NCBI RefSeq assembly: GCF_000005505.3
Contig: NC_016135.3
Span: 8,464,613-8,528,612, forward strand
DNA: 64,000 bases
DNA from: Brachypodium distachyon
Taxonomy: Eukaryota > Streptophyta > Magnoliopsida > Poales > Poaceae
Direction: 5' to 3'
The position numbers and the translations under genes were made by a program. The notes beneath the pieces are model-generated. The model ran no database searches, was not told the DNA's origin, and saw nothing but the letters and a program-made list of their open reading frames with translations. Each line of letters begins with the position of its first letter. Positions within the stretch are counted from its first letter, which is position 1. Positions 21,685-32,641 of the stretch are shown piece after piece.

Positions 21685-22756
21685 CCCGGCAAGCTAAGAT
21701 GTACGCCCTGGTGGACGGAGAATTCTACCGGAGGCGTCCTAACGGAGTCATGCTCCTCTGCGTGCCCCAGGAGGAAGGGCGCACGTTGCTGGAGGATATA
21801 TACATCGAGGCACATGCTCACACCATGTGGCCTCTAGGGCACTAGCTGGGAAAGCGTTTCGGCACGGCTTCTACTGGCCGACAGCACTAGCCAATGCTGA
21901 ACAATTAGTCAAGACCTGTGAAGCATGCGAGTTTCACGCCAAGAAGAGCAACCAACCAGCGCAAGTTTGCAAGTCATCCCGTCCTCGTGGCTATTCGCTG
22001 TCTGGGGGCTGGACATCGTCGGCAAGCTGCCGAGAGCAGTTTGCGGCTATGTGTACCTACTCGTGGCCATCGACAAGTTCTTGAAGTGGATCGAGGTGAA
22101 GCCTGTCCGAGCCGTCACGGTGCAGACGGCCATCAAGTTCTTCAAGGGCATTGTGTGCTGGTTTGGTGTGCCTAGCGGCATCATCGCCGACAACGGCACA
22201 CAATTCACTAGTGCGGTGTTCCAAGCTTACTGTGAGGACATGAGCACTAAGATTCACTTTCCCTATGTTGCTCATCCGAGGAGCAATGGGCAAGTTGAGC
22301 GAGCCAACGCAGAGGTGCTGCGGGGGCTCAAGACGATAAACTTTGACGAGCTCAAAGGCCACGGGAAACATCGGGTTGAAGAACTCCAGCCCGTGCTGTG
22401 GTCACTGCGGACCACACTGAGTCGGGCGACGGGTCAAACTCCGTTTACCGTCATCTACCGGGCAGAAGCTGTGCTGCCCCTCGAGTTCAAGTATGGGTCA
22501 ACTCGGGTACGCGCGTACGGCGACAAGAGGCAACACACACAGATGATTGATGACCTAACCTTCATCGAGGAGATTAGATGCCGTGCTGCTATACGAGCTG
22601 CAAGCTACCAGCAGGGACTCCGTTGTTATCACGACAGGAGAGTCCGTCCCCGGTGCCTAATAGTTGGAACATTGAGCATCTACACAAGTTCTACCCGTGA
22701 AACGGTGGTGCCTTACCCACAGGTGACGCTGCGGCAGCGTGCCTCTTTAAGCTAGT
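21685..22756 (+). pseudogene. Tat-2 integrase
   Basis: After two frameshifts (near 21570 and 21835) the frame gives a zinc finger (ALVDGEFYRRR, HAHTMWPLGH, then CEACEFHAKKSNQ), the core WGLDIVGKLPRA (Asp near 22008), IIADNGTQFTSAVFQ (Asp near 22190) and NGQVERANAEVLRGL (Glu near 22298), and a C-terminal part ATGQTPFTVIYRAEAVLP, ending at 22754. The D-D-E set is complete. Integrase would insert the cDNA into the genome. The C-terminal module after 22640 is short and shifted. Confidence 0.82.
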
Positions 22757-23106
22757 GTAGCCGGGCAAGGCCCGATTGTAATCCGCTAGCACAAAGTTGA
22801 ATAAAGATCAGTGTTGCTTCAATGAATGTTATGCTTTGCTATTTGTTAATGCTTCTGTCTCCTGCTCTAGGTGCACAGAATTGTCTCCTCATCCTTGGCT
22901 GTGAGCAGGGGGCTGCCGGAACCCCAAAAACCAACCTCGTTGCCGGGACGCCCCGGAACGAGGCCTAGCAGTTGCCGAACCCGTCCGCAACGGTGCTACG
23001 TGCTAGCGAGGCACCATGGAAATGGTGGATGCCCCGGAACGAGGCCTAGCAGTTGCTGGATCCGTCCGCAACGTGCTACGTGCCAGCGAGGCACCTTGGA
23101 AATGTA
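22757..23106 (+). other. Tat-2 3' spacer with poly(A)-like signal and tandem repeat
   Basis: AATAAA at 22800-22805 follows the integrase stop closely and may end a pol transcript. An 81-bp unit is then repeated in tandem at 22947-23027 and 23028-23105, each copy starting GAYGCCCCGGAACGAGG. No gene is seen. Confidence 0.55.
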
Positions 23107-24219
23107 AAGATACTCACAACCAGGTCTGAGGTCGACTCTTCCGTGCCCAGGGGCTGGGAGGCAGGAGGTTATCCAGTTTATACTGTTTTTCATGCATTTC
23201 AAATTTTTTTTGCTATGCACCTTGGGCACTGCAGGAATCTAACATGCAGGGTAAAGATGAGGCGAAGGCACACTGTGATGCTCGTGGGGTGGTCACGGGT
23301 GTCCTCGTCTTGCAAGTAAGTTGTACATATATGGCAATTACTTCGAGGCTTGATGCCGGAAACTGAGACAGGGCCAGTGCCTCCACGCGGCGACTGGTGG
23401 TCCCGCGCGTGTGGAGGCAAGAGCACGCTTTGGCTATTTAAAGAGACCGGGGCAAGTGCAGCACCAGCAATGGGCAAGAAGGCAAGAGATGTCACACAGA
23501 GGCGATGGTGGTGCATCCCTCTGCGCGTGTCGCTCAGGGTGTTCCCACCATCGCGACCCTGCCACATCCCTTACGAAACAACCCCAGAAATGGCAATGAG
23601 ACAAGCGAGAGGCGTCGTAAAGGCGCGGTGGTGGTGCATGCCTCCGCGGCTCCGAAGGTGCTGCTGGAGGGTGCACGGCCACCGCGTCCTTGCCACGGCT
23701 CTCAACAAGGTGCAACAAGTCCAAAAAGAACGGGAAGCTAAGTATCTCATTTTGAGTTCTTGGTTTTTCCCTTCAGTAACACTGGTTTGCTGGGGTAAGT
23801 TCGGTCCCTGTGTTGCCGGAGCATAGGAAGGACGCTTGTGGGGTGAGGACGCCCCCCAAACGTGGCTCGCGGGTCCGTCCCGGAGCGTGCGCGCTGGGGT
23901 AGTTAACCCGCAGACGGAGTGACTAGCCGCTGCTGTTTGGTCCTAGGTCGGCACCGCGGGTCCGTCCCGAGTCCCTAGTCCGGTCAAGCACGTAGTTGGC
24001 GAGTCCCCGGGTATTCAAGGCTAAAACACGAGAAGAACAGAGCCCCTCCCCGGCAAGCTAGTCTTACGCAAAGAAGCAAGTAAAAGTAGCATTGGATGTA
24101 TATTGAAGCTTGAACAAAACGAGTTAACGAGTAACACTGGTAACGATAAGGGAAAGCTAACATAAAAAAGTTCTAAGGCGCCACGCGCCACTTGCAGGAA
24201 AATAAAAAACAACAGGAAA
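23107..24219 (+). other. Tat-2 spacer between pol and antisense gene
   Basis: No supported gene. An imperfect tandem pair of about 119 bp sits at about 23469-23705 (shared GGTGGTGGTGCAT and GCCAC blocks), and a TATA-like CTATTTAAAGA at 23435-23445 is of unknown use. The part 24000-24219 would be the 3' untranslated region of the antisense gene. Confidence 0.45.
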
Positions 24220-27200
24220 CTACACGGGAGGTGCTCCCGGGGCGGCTGCGTCGGTGTCAGGTGCATCCTCGGCATCGGGGGCTTCTCCGGCAACCTCCTT
24301 AGCAGCGGCTTCGTCTTCATCGACCTTGCCCTGCATCCGCGCGACCATTTCGTCCACGATGCCCCGCACCGCTTCCCGATGGGTCTTGGCTTCTTCTTTG
24401 TCCGACCAAGCGTCGAAGACCGACTCGAACGGGAAGTCAGGGTGGGCGGAGTGGACTCGGGTGAGAATCTGCCCAGCGACCTGCTCGGCCGCAAGGCCGA
24501 CTTGCCGGTCCCCGAAGGCCGTGACACAGATCTGCAGGCCGCTCAGCCGGCCGACGAAGTCTGCGAAGAACGAAGTAAAGCTCCCCATGTCTGCCCCATT
24601 GAAGGAAGCCACAGGGATGTCGAACCCGTGCAACGCCTTCACCGCCGAGTCCGCCAGTTTCTTCAGCCTGGCCACCTCCCCTGTCCTGAGGGCCCGCAGC
24701 TCGGTGCAAGCGCTGCGCGCCTCTTGGGCCTGCAGCTTGTGCTCGCGGCCCTCAGACTTCAGCCTACCGATCTCCGACGCCTTCTTGGTGTTGTCATCGT
24801 CGATCAGCCGGAGTCCCTGCCGCACCATGTCGAGCTTGCCCTGAAGGGACGAGCTGGCATCTTGGGCGGCCTTGAGCGGCCCCGCAAGCTCGCGCTCCCG
24901 GGAGCGGGCCTGGCCTGCAGCTCCTTCTCCCGGCACGCTGAGGCTTCGGCTGCTGTTGCAGCCGCCGTCTCCAGCTCTCCGACCTCGCGGCGGAGGCGCT
25001 GGATCTCCAGGGAGTAACCGGACAGTAAGTCCGTCTTCTCCCGGAGACGCCCTTGGAACGAGTCCAGAGCCGCCTGGTGCTCCTCCTCGCTCTTGGCGTG
25101 TGTGGCCTTTACCAGCTCGAGCTCCCGCTGGTGCTCTTGCTGGAGATCCCTCAGCTGCCGAAGGACCTGCGCCTCCGCCACCCCTTGCACAGCAGGCATT
25201 GCCCGACTTGCCGCGCCTGCTAGAGCTCCTCCCGGAGCCGTTGCAGCTCGGTGCACTGCTCCTCTGCCTCCCGCCGCGCTGCGCCTAGTTCCACTATGAC
25301 GCGGGCTTGGTGCTGCTGCGCATCGTTGAAGAAATCGACGAACATCCGCTGCTGCTGCTGGATGTTGTCGATCACTTGGTCTCCCTGCTGGAACACGCTG
25401 GGGTCGAAGGTGATCCGGCCCCAAGTCCGCTCGGCGAGCTCCCCTAGGCCCAGGCTGAAGGCGACTCCGGCGGAGGAGGAGGACCCGCCGCGACCGTCTG
25501 CGACCCCGAGGGCGCATCAGGATTTGATGGCACGCCCCTGGCCTGGCCGAGCCCCGCTGCTCCATGCTCGTCCGAAGGGGCGAGCTGGGGGCTCGGGGGC
25601 TTCTCCAGGGCACCACCGCCCGTCCCGGCTGGCGGAGGCTGCTCTGTGTCACCCGCCTCAGACGGCGCCCCCTGTGCGGCGTCACCTGTGGCCGCAGTCA
25701 CGGCCCCGATAGACGCTGTGACCGATTGTTGAAGAGCTCCGATGGAGGCAGCCTCCGTCAGAGTATCGTCGTCGACCTCGCCAGTGAGGTCGATCCCCTG
25801 CACCTCTGTAGGCGCGAATAGGTAAAGAAAGTGTTCGAACATGCACGTACCTGCCGTCGGGCCGGTGCCCTGCGAGCTCGAATCGGGGATCCTTGGGTCC
25901 CCAACAGTCGCTGCCGCCGTCACAACCGCTGCGTCAGCAGCGTCTTGGTCGCCGCCGCCCGATTCCGGGCGAGGCTTCTTGTTGGGGCTGCCGGCGCCGC
26001 CCCCTCTTCCTCGACGAACTGGAAAACGCAAAAATAGATTAGACAGGCACAAAATAATTTTGTGAAATCAAAGCTGTTCTGGACAACATTGGACTTACCC
26101 CGCTGGCTTGAGCTTGAGCACCCTGTCCGCTAGGATGCTCCTTGCCGGAGGGCCGCTTCGCGCGGGGGGAGCTGTCGGAGTCGCCGGGGTGGTCGAGGCG
26201 GCTGCTGCAGCCGCGCCACTGCCGCCGGAGGCCCCAGCCCCCGCGTCTCCGTGAGGCTCCTGGAGTTGCGGGCTGGCCTCCCGCCTGCCCGCCCGCTCTG
26301 CCACGGACCGCCTCACCAGGGGGACGTCGTCTTCCTCATGGTCCTCCTCTGGCACGACTTCGTCGGCTGCCGGGGGAACGTCGTCGTCACCATCATCGTC
26401 GCTGAGGTCTCCTCTGACGCCCAGCGAGGAGTCGTCGGAGTCCGAGCCCTCTGCTTGGCGAAGGCCTGGCCTTGGCCCCCTCTCCCCGAGTCCGCAGTCG
26501 GCTCCTTCCCCTTCTGGGGCCCGGGCTGCAGGGGGGAGGGTTGCGCTGAGGGGTCCTCCCCGATCCCCCACTCGTCGCAGGGTGGGAGATCCCGGGCTCC
26601 CGGGTTCGGGATCCCGCCGTGGAGCGGGTTCGCTCCAAGCGGGAGCAGCCGGTAAGGTTCGTCCTCGCCAGTGATACCCTTCACCCAGAATTGCACTTCC
26701 TCCGGGAGGAGGTCCGTGCGCTGCAGCCGGGTCCGGTCGCCGGCCCCGGTGTACATCCCCGCCGGATGCGAGCGCCGCTGCAGGGGGGCCACGCGCCTCC
26801 CGATGAAGGGGCACGCCACATCCGTGTCCATGAGCCCAGCCTCACAGAGCGCCTTGATCTTCGCACAGATTGGGGCCAGCTCCTCGTCCTTCTGGTTGCG
26901 GAGCGTCTAGTCGTCAGAGCCCTTCGGAGGCCCGAGGGGCTCCTCGTGGAACTCCTGGAGCTCGTCGGTGCGCACCCAGCACTAGTCGTGGCACCATTCG
27001 TGCTCGATCTTTTTCTTCCCCAGCTCGATGAATTCCGATTTGATCCTGTCGCGGAATCGGAACACTACCCCCGAGGACAGGGGAGCTTTCTTCTCCACCC
27101 TCGGGTAGTAGTAGTGGCGGAATAGTGCCACGGCATCACCCCCACGAACGCTTCACAGAGGTGTTGGAAAACAGCCAATGTGAAGAACGACGTGGGGTGA

Positions 27201-27550
27201 AGCTGCGCCATGATGAGCCCGTAGGTCTCCATGATGGCTGAAAGGAAGTAGGAGTGCGACGGCACGAACCCGCCAAGGATGAACCTCCCGAAGATCCGGA
27301 AGTAGTGCCCGTCGCGCTCCGCACCGACGGGGAGGACCCACGTCGGCCCGTGCTCATTATGCTTGGTGGCCAGCGCCAAGACCAGCTTGTCGACTCCCTC
27401 GCCGTTGTACCCGGGGGAGAAGAAAGCGAACTTAGCTCGCATTTAGTCATCCTTTCGGGCTCTGTCCGACATCTCCTTCTTGCCAGCATTTTCACGCTTT
27501 TCCCCTTTGCTGGTGCTCCCCTTGGGACGGTTCTGTCCCTTGGAAGACAT
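24220..27550 (-). pseudogene. Antisense Tat gene: Transposase_28-like coiled-coil protein
   Basis: It runs against pol. The likely start is Met at 27550 (MSSKGQNRPKG). After an in-frame stop near 27443 comes a domain typical of Pfam Transposase_28 ('putative gypsy type transposon'): FGRFILGGFVPSHSYFL, ETYGLIMAQLHPTSFFTLA and FQHLCEAFVGV (27300-27140). An acidic stretch EEDDVPLVRR lies near 26330, an 80-bp intron at 26019-26098, then Ala/Pro/Gly-rich sequence, a coiled coil (25300-24650) and a C-terminal domain (FTSFFADFVGRLSGLQ) ending at 24220. Several frameshifts disable it. Function is unknown; related ORFs occur in Grande-type elements. Confidence 0.78.
26019..26098 (-). other. Candidate intron in the Tat-2 antisense gene (80 bp)
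   Basis: On the minus strand the donor is GGG|GTAAGTCC and the acceptor TTTTTGCGTTTTCCAG|TT. A branch-like CTAAT lies about 20 bases before the acceptor. The inside is AT-rich between GC-rich exons, as in grass introns, and unspliced reading hits a stop in the second codon. The frame after splicing does not rejoin the most natural downstream frame, so an indel is also present or the exon frame is misjudged. Confidence 0.6.
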
Positions 27551-27967
27551 CGGTGGCGGTGGAGAGGAGATTTGGTCGGAGTTGGGCACGGGGAGCTTAG
27601 GAGGAGGCAATGGCAGGAGCGAGAGGCAATGGGGAGTGCCCACCGCCGGCCTTGGGTATTTATCGGGGCTGGCGGACTGCAACAGACACCCCCACGATCG
27701 GCAATAAAAGAGCCCTAAAGAATTGGTGATTAAGAGTGGGGTGCGCGACGTGGCCTTAACTCCCTGTGATTAAGGGGGATAAGACACGAAATCGTGCGCC
27801 CGACCGTTTTGCTCGGAGGAGTGAAACTGTAGATGCGGCCTGCAAGGCCGGGTGCCAGGGGGTTTCCCCCTTGGGACCCACGCGTCGGATAGGGCGTAGC
27901 CCGGCAACCAACTGAGGATAATACTTGCTGGGAGCTCCAAGGCTACCGGCGCACGCATGGGGGCTAC
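27551..27967 (+). other. Tat-2 region between antisense gene and 3' LTR
   Basis: It holds the presumed antisense promoter and 5' leader. At its right edge CGCATGGGGGCTAC (27954-27967) lies directly before the LTR and is the likely polypurine tract. No other gene. Confidence 0.5.
27657..27664 (-). promoter_or_regulatory. TATA-like box upstream of the antisense gene
   Basis: Minus-strand CGATAAATACCC lies about 107 bp upstream of the proposed Met at 27550. It is the best TATA match on that strand before the gene. A separate antisense promoter is inference. Confidence 0.4.
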
Positions 27968-30900
27968 TGTCGTACCAGTGGCTCACGGGGTCCCACTGCT
28001 ACGGGACGCGTGGGTCGCATGTGACGAAGCCCTGTCAGGAAGGCCTCCCGGGAAGCGATAAGTCCGGGAAGCCTGCCTCGAGGAGACGATGCTTAGTGAA
28101 GGTGAAGCTAAAGGCCGAGTACAAAATGCTCCCGGGAACCCCGGTCCCGTGAAGCCGAAGGAACGCCTCCCGGCAGCTAGCAGGTGCGCTAGCCAGGAGG
28201 GTGCACCCCAGCAAACCGCGCTCGGGCATGCAGGCGGGACTCGCAGAACAGTGAAGACAGGACAAGACTGTAACATCCCGAGAACAATCCTTTTCCTTTT
28301 AAGCCCTTTTTGGACTGTCTTGTAATTTAATCATCTTCAGATCGTGTCATGCTCATGTCATCTTCAATTTGCCATGTCATTAGCATCATGTCGCATGAAA
28401 CTATTTTTGCATAAAGGCTGTCGTTCCATGTGTTTGCCTTTTCGTGTGTTCGTAAAATTCGAAACCTGTTTTTGTACAAATACTAATTTGGGTTTGACAA
28501 ATTAATTCCGGGTCTAATTAAACCTACACCGTCTCTCTTCTTATTTTTATTTCGAAATCAAATTAAATATCAGATTAGTTTATTTTTTGTGTGCGACTGT
28601 TTGTTGGGCCAAAAGCCAGCCCATTAAGCCAAACCCTAATTCTTTTGCTTGCCTGTAGAAAGCTAATCCTCTCCTTTCTTTTTCTTTCTCCCTATTCTTT
28701 TCCTCCTGCCGCCGCCAGTTCTTCTTCCTCCCGAAAGAATCCCCAGGCACCTCCTCCTTCCATGGCCGGCGCGCCTCCCTCTCCCCGCGGCCTTCCTTCC
28801 GCAACCCCCTGGCCTCGCGTGCGCCGCGCCGCCTCTCCCCGTCGACCGCGCCCGCCTCGCGCCCTGCTGCTCCCCTCACCGGCGACCACCACCGCTCACG
28901 CCCTTCTCCCTTGCCCGCACCTCCGCCTCTCGCTCCCCTCGTCGCCGGTTTTGCTCCGCGCGCGCGCCTCCCGTCCTCCCCTGCTCCGCCCGCGCCTGCA
29001 CCTCGCCCCCGGCGCCGCCTGCTGCCCCCAGCCACGCCGCCTAGGTCCCCTCGCTGTCCTCGCTTGCTGCTCGCCCAAGCCGAGCCCCTGCACGACCAAG
29101 CCTCCTTGCGTGCTGCTGCTGCTCTCTATCTCCCTCTCGGTTGTGTGCTGCTGCTGCTCTCTATCTCCCTCTTTGTTGCTGCTGTTGCTGTGCTAGCTCT
29201 CCCTCTCTCTTCTCTCCTGTTGTGGTGTTGCCACTGCTCTCTGCCCTCTCGGTGCTGCCGCTGCCCTCTCTCTTTGGTGTGTTGGTGTTGCTGTCGCCGT
29301 GTGCCGAGGAGACCGAAGACCTGGAGCCGGACGAGTTGCTGCGCACGACTATGTCGTCTACAACGCCAACATGTACAACTACTTCCTCTACGTCGACTAC
29401 TTTGTCTACATCGCGACGCTGCACGTGTCCAAGGTATAACGTGCGACCATCCCGTGAGCCGACCGTTCTTCGGCGTAGACCCGTAGGTTGCGACCGATGA
29501 CATTCATGTGTTGTATGAGATGCCGTGTATGTACCGATAATATCGATAGTTGCAGGTACCTTGTTGCCATTAGTGTGTGCAACCCCGACCTTGTCGGTTC
29601 TTTGTGCTATTCTTGTTAAATCATGTGTTGCACCTATCCATGTCCAAATCATGCGAACTTGACATGTAAATTGTTCAGAAAAATGCAAGGAATATTAATA
29701 TGGCATTTGTTTTCCCATTTGAATTTGATATCTTCAAATCTGTTTGAACGGTAGTTTGAATCCCTTTGAAACTTGTTTAATTCATACAAGTTGTTTCCTA
29801 ACTCCAAAACTGGCAAACCTTATATGCATTTTGATCACCAAGACCTGCTGAACCTGTTCATGGCATTCTCATTCATGTTTGAGCAACTGTAACCTACTGT
29901 TTAGTATAAAACACCTTACCTCTTGCTTATGGAGTTGGAATTCCATCCATTTAATATGATTAGTGTATCATCTACTCACTTGCTGTTAAGATGTCCTGCA
30001 TCATCCTTTGATTGCACATTTAACATTACCATGTGTATCTTGTATGCTTATACTTTCCTTTTATGTGGTGTATTTGCTTCTTCCTCGCTAGTCTTCGATT
30101 CCTACGACGATGACTACACTTGTGTTCTTCTTCCAGGATTCTTGCTCAATTCCGGGCAATTGAGTACTCCAGGCAAGCAGCCCTTCCTTGACCATGTTGA
30201 TTATACCTATTGCCTCTCCCTCAAATCTTGCATTAATTTACGATCGCAGTCTTGACACGATGCCTCTAGGAATTGCATAGCTTTTAGTCAGCTCTACTCA
30301 AATAACTTTGTCTTGTTACTTGTCCTATTACCATGTCACATATTTGTTGTTGCCCTACCTCTTGGCCATTAGATGTCATGCTTAGTCGCGAGTCTAGTGT
30401 CCTTATATCTGGGGTTCCAAAATTGCTACATCCACATGCTACTTTTCTGTATTTAATTGCAATTGTTAAACTTGACCTGTTATTACCTGCACAAGGCAAC
30501 GATGGGAGGCCGTGCTAACGCATTGGTGTTTTGTTCCATTGGCGCCGACCTAAGGACTGAGTTCTCGTTTTCGCCGACCCAAGAAACTTCGCGCTAACCG
30601 CTCGTGGGAGAATATATGGGTTCCCCCTCGGCTTAGTACTCGTTTCATAGCTCTTCTAGGGGTTAGATAGTTCGGGCGTTCCATTTGGCATTTGCATTGC
30701 ATGCACATAGAGATTCGTGGAGACTTGTTGGTGACTTTGCATTCATATAGGACTACGGCACACATCTGGAGTTGTCATTCTGCGGACACTGAACCACTAC
30801 CAGCTGTTCCCGCAACTCTTGAGTCCGTACGACGCTTCGGCCGGGCTCTCCTTTTGGATTAGACTCAGTTGGGTGGTTCCCTGAATTAGTTGTGGGGCTT

Positions 30901-31628
30901 GGAAACGTCGTGTCGCCCAATCCTGCCGACACACCTTTTGTGTGTTCCTACTCGAGTGGCAATAAGGGTTGGATGAACGTGTACGGGTAAATTGGCACAC
31001 CCTGCAGGGATAAATCTTTCGGAAAGCCATGTCCACGGTTATGAACGACTTGGTTGGTCATTACTTGATCATAGAGAACTTAACCAACTTAAGCTCAACA
31101 ACATGACTAGTAATTAAGGATTGTTCATGGATATGCTTAACACTGCTTAAGTGTGAGTTTCCTTTGGATTGCTTCCTCACAGAGTGTTGAGGGGTTGATA
31201 TGAGGATTGTGTTGTTTTGTGTCTAGTAAATAGGTTAATCACCTTACACCCTGGTAGACGCTTCTCATCCTCTCATTAGGCGTTGTTATTAGAGTGTCTC
31301 TCCAGATATCTACTGCTGCATAACCCCACTTTACCCTCCTTTGAGACATGTTGCATACTAGCATAGATCTCCCTGCAAGTCTTGCGAGTACTTTGTACTC
31401 AGTTGCTTTGCTAAGTTGTTTTCTTCAGAGGTTTCAGCAGAGCAGATGAGCCGCTAGCTTCTTCGTGGAGCACAACGTTGGATTCGATGTTTAGCCAGGA
31501 GATCCAGATCAGGGTTCTAAGACTCGTGGCGGGTTTCCTTCCAGCTTCCAGCCTCTTCAAGCCATGCTGTATTCTTGTCCGTACTCGGGCATAATTCGAC
31601 TTCCGCTGATGTAATGATGTAATGTTGG

Positions 31629-32641
31629 TGATATGGACATGCTAACCATGGATACGACCATTAGAACCCTAATTGTTGGTATATCTAATAACAATTATAA
31701 TCAGGTGAACTCAATTACAAAATGTTTTCAATATGTTACTTGCAAAGAGGCGGAGCTACTATCTTGTGTAATCTTATTATGTAGGCATCTTATTGAACTT
31801 TACAAGTCCAAAGTGAAGATCAAGTGTGATAGCCTGCAAAGGGAGATTCAAAGTGAAGCCTATCAAGTCTACTTTCCAACAAATCAAACGGCACATGATT
31901 CGGAGCTTGCTAGAGAAAGATATCACGAATTAAAGTTGAATCCGATTCGGGTCCGAAGTGTCAGGAGACCCGAATTTGTTTTAATCACCCAGGCCACATA
32001 CGGAGTCCAAATCAAGCAAACAAGTACTTGTTGGAAAGGTAATGACAAGAGCTTTCCAACGGATCTAGCCCCATCAAGAGATTCGACTCGTGCTGACCGT
32101 GGCAGACAAAACAAGCGGACAGATCTGTTTTTCTGTTTCCTAAAGAGTTGTAGTTTGTTAGGGAAGTTAGAGATAGAGTTGGATTTCGGCCTCCTTACTC
32201 AAGGTGGACGAAAATATCTGTCTCTCCTCCTATTTATACCCCATGAGCCCCCCTATGAAGCCTTGGGTTTTGTTTAGTTAAAAGTTAGCCATCGCTACTA
32301 CTTCGTGTAATCGCGTGTGTCGGTTAGACCACCTGTTTTACCGCTTTCGGAACCCCAACTTATCGTCTCGTTGAGACATTGGTTTGATATAGTATACTCG
32401 CAATTTTAGATTGCATCCGCTATTTATCTTGTTCTTGCTTGTTCTTCGATTTCTTGCAGGAACAAAGACCTTCGTGGTCAGGTTGATCGTGCCCCCGCGT
32501 GATCAATAACCCTCTGGAGTTGGTGTATCGATTGCTAAGGCGCTGCCTCTTAGGCCGTAGTCGGATCGTCAACGTCACCTCCTACCCCAAATCGAGAGTT
32601 ATCAATCTCATCGAAAGATCGGGCCACCCGCACCCGTATCA
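31629..32641 (+). repeat. noa-family solo LTR (1013 bp)
   Basis: It starts TGATATGGACATGC and ends ACCCGTATCA. Perfect target duplications GTTGG lie at 31624-31628 and 32642-32646. It is homologous along its length to the noa-1 LTR at 11247-12224. It is nested in S2 and so is younger than it. Confidence 0.92.
31635..32277 (+). other. LTR-embedded ORF, solo-LTR copy
   Basis: Starting at MDMLTMDTTIRTLIVG the frame is open for about 214 codons inside the LTR. It is the longest of three copies and aligns with the noa-1 LTR frames. Substitutions are spread out and the frame is kept. TATA-like TATTTATACC follows at about 32230. Domain unknown; it is not shown to be translated. Confidence 0.5.

Noticed and set aside
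25806..25850. Possible intron with GTACGT donor in the Tat-2 antisense gene
   Set aside because: At 45 bp it is shorter than usual plant introns and is a multiple of three without stops, so it may simply be coding. Mentioned only as a weak counterpart of the Tat-3 intron.
28580..29486. Pro/Arg/Ser-rich open frames in S2
   Set aside because: They fall inside a defined LTR with target duplications, are caused by GC and CT repeats, and have no domain. A captured host exon was considered and not supported.
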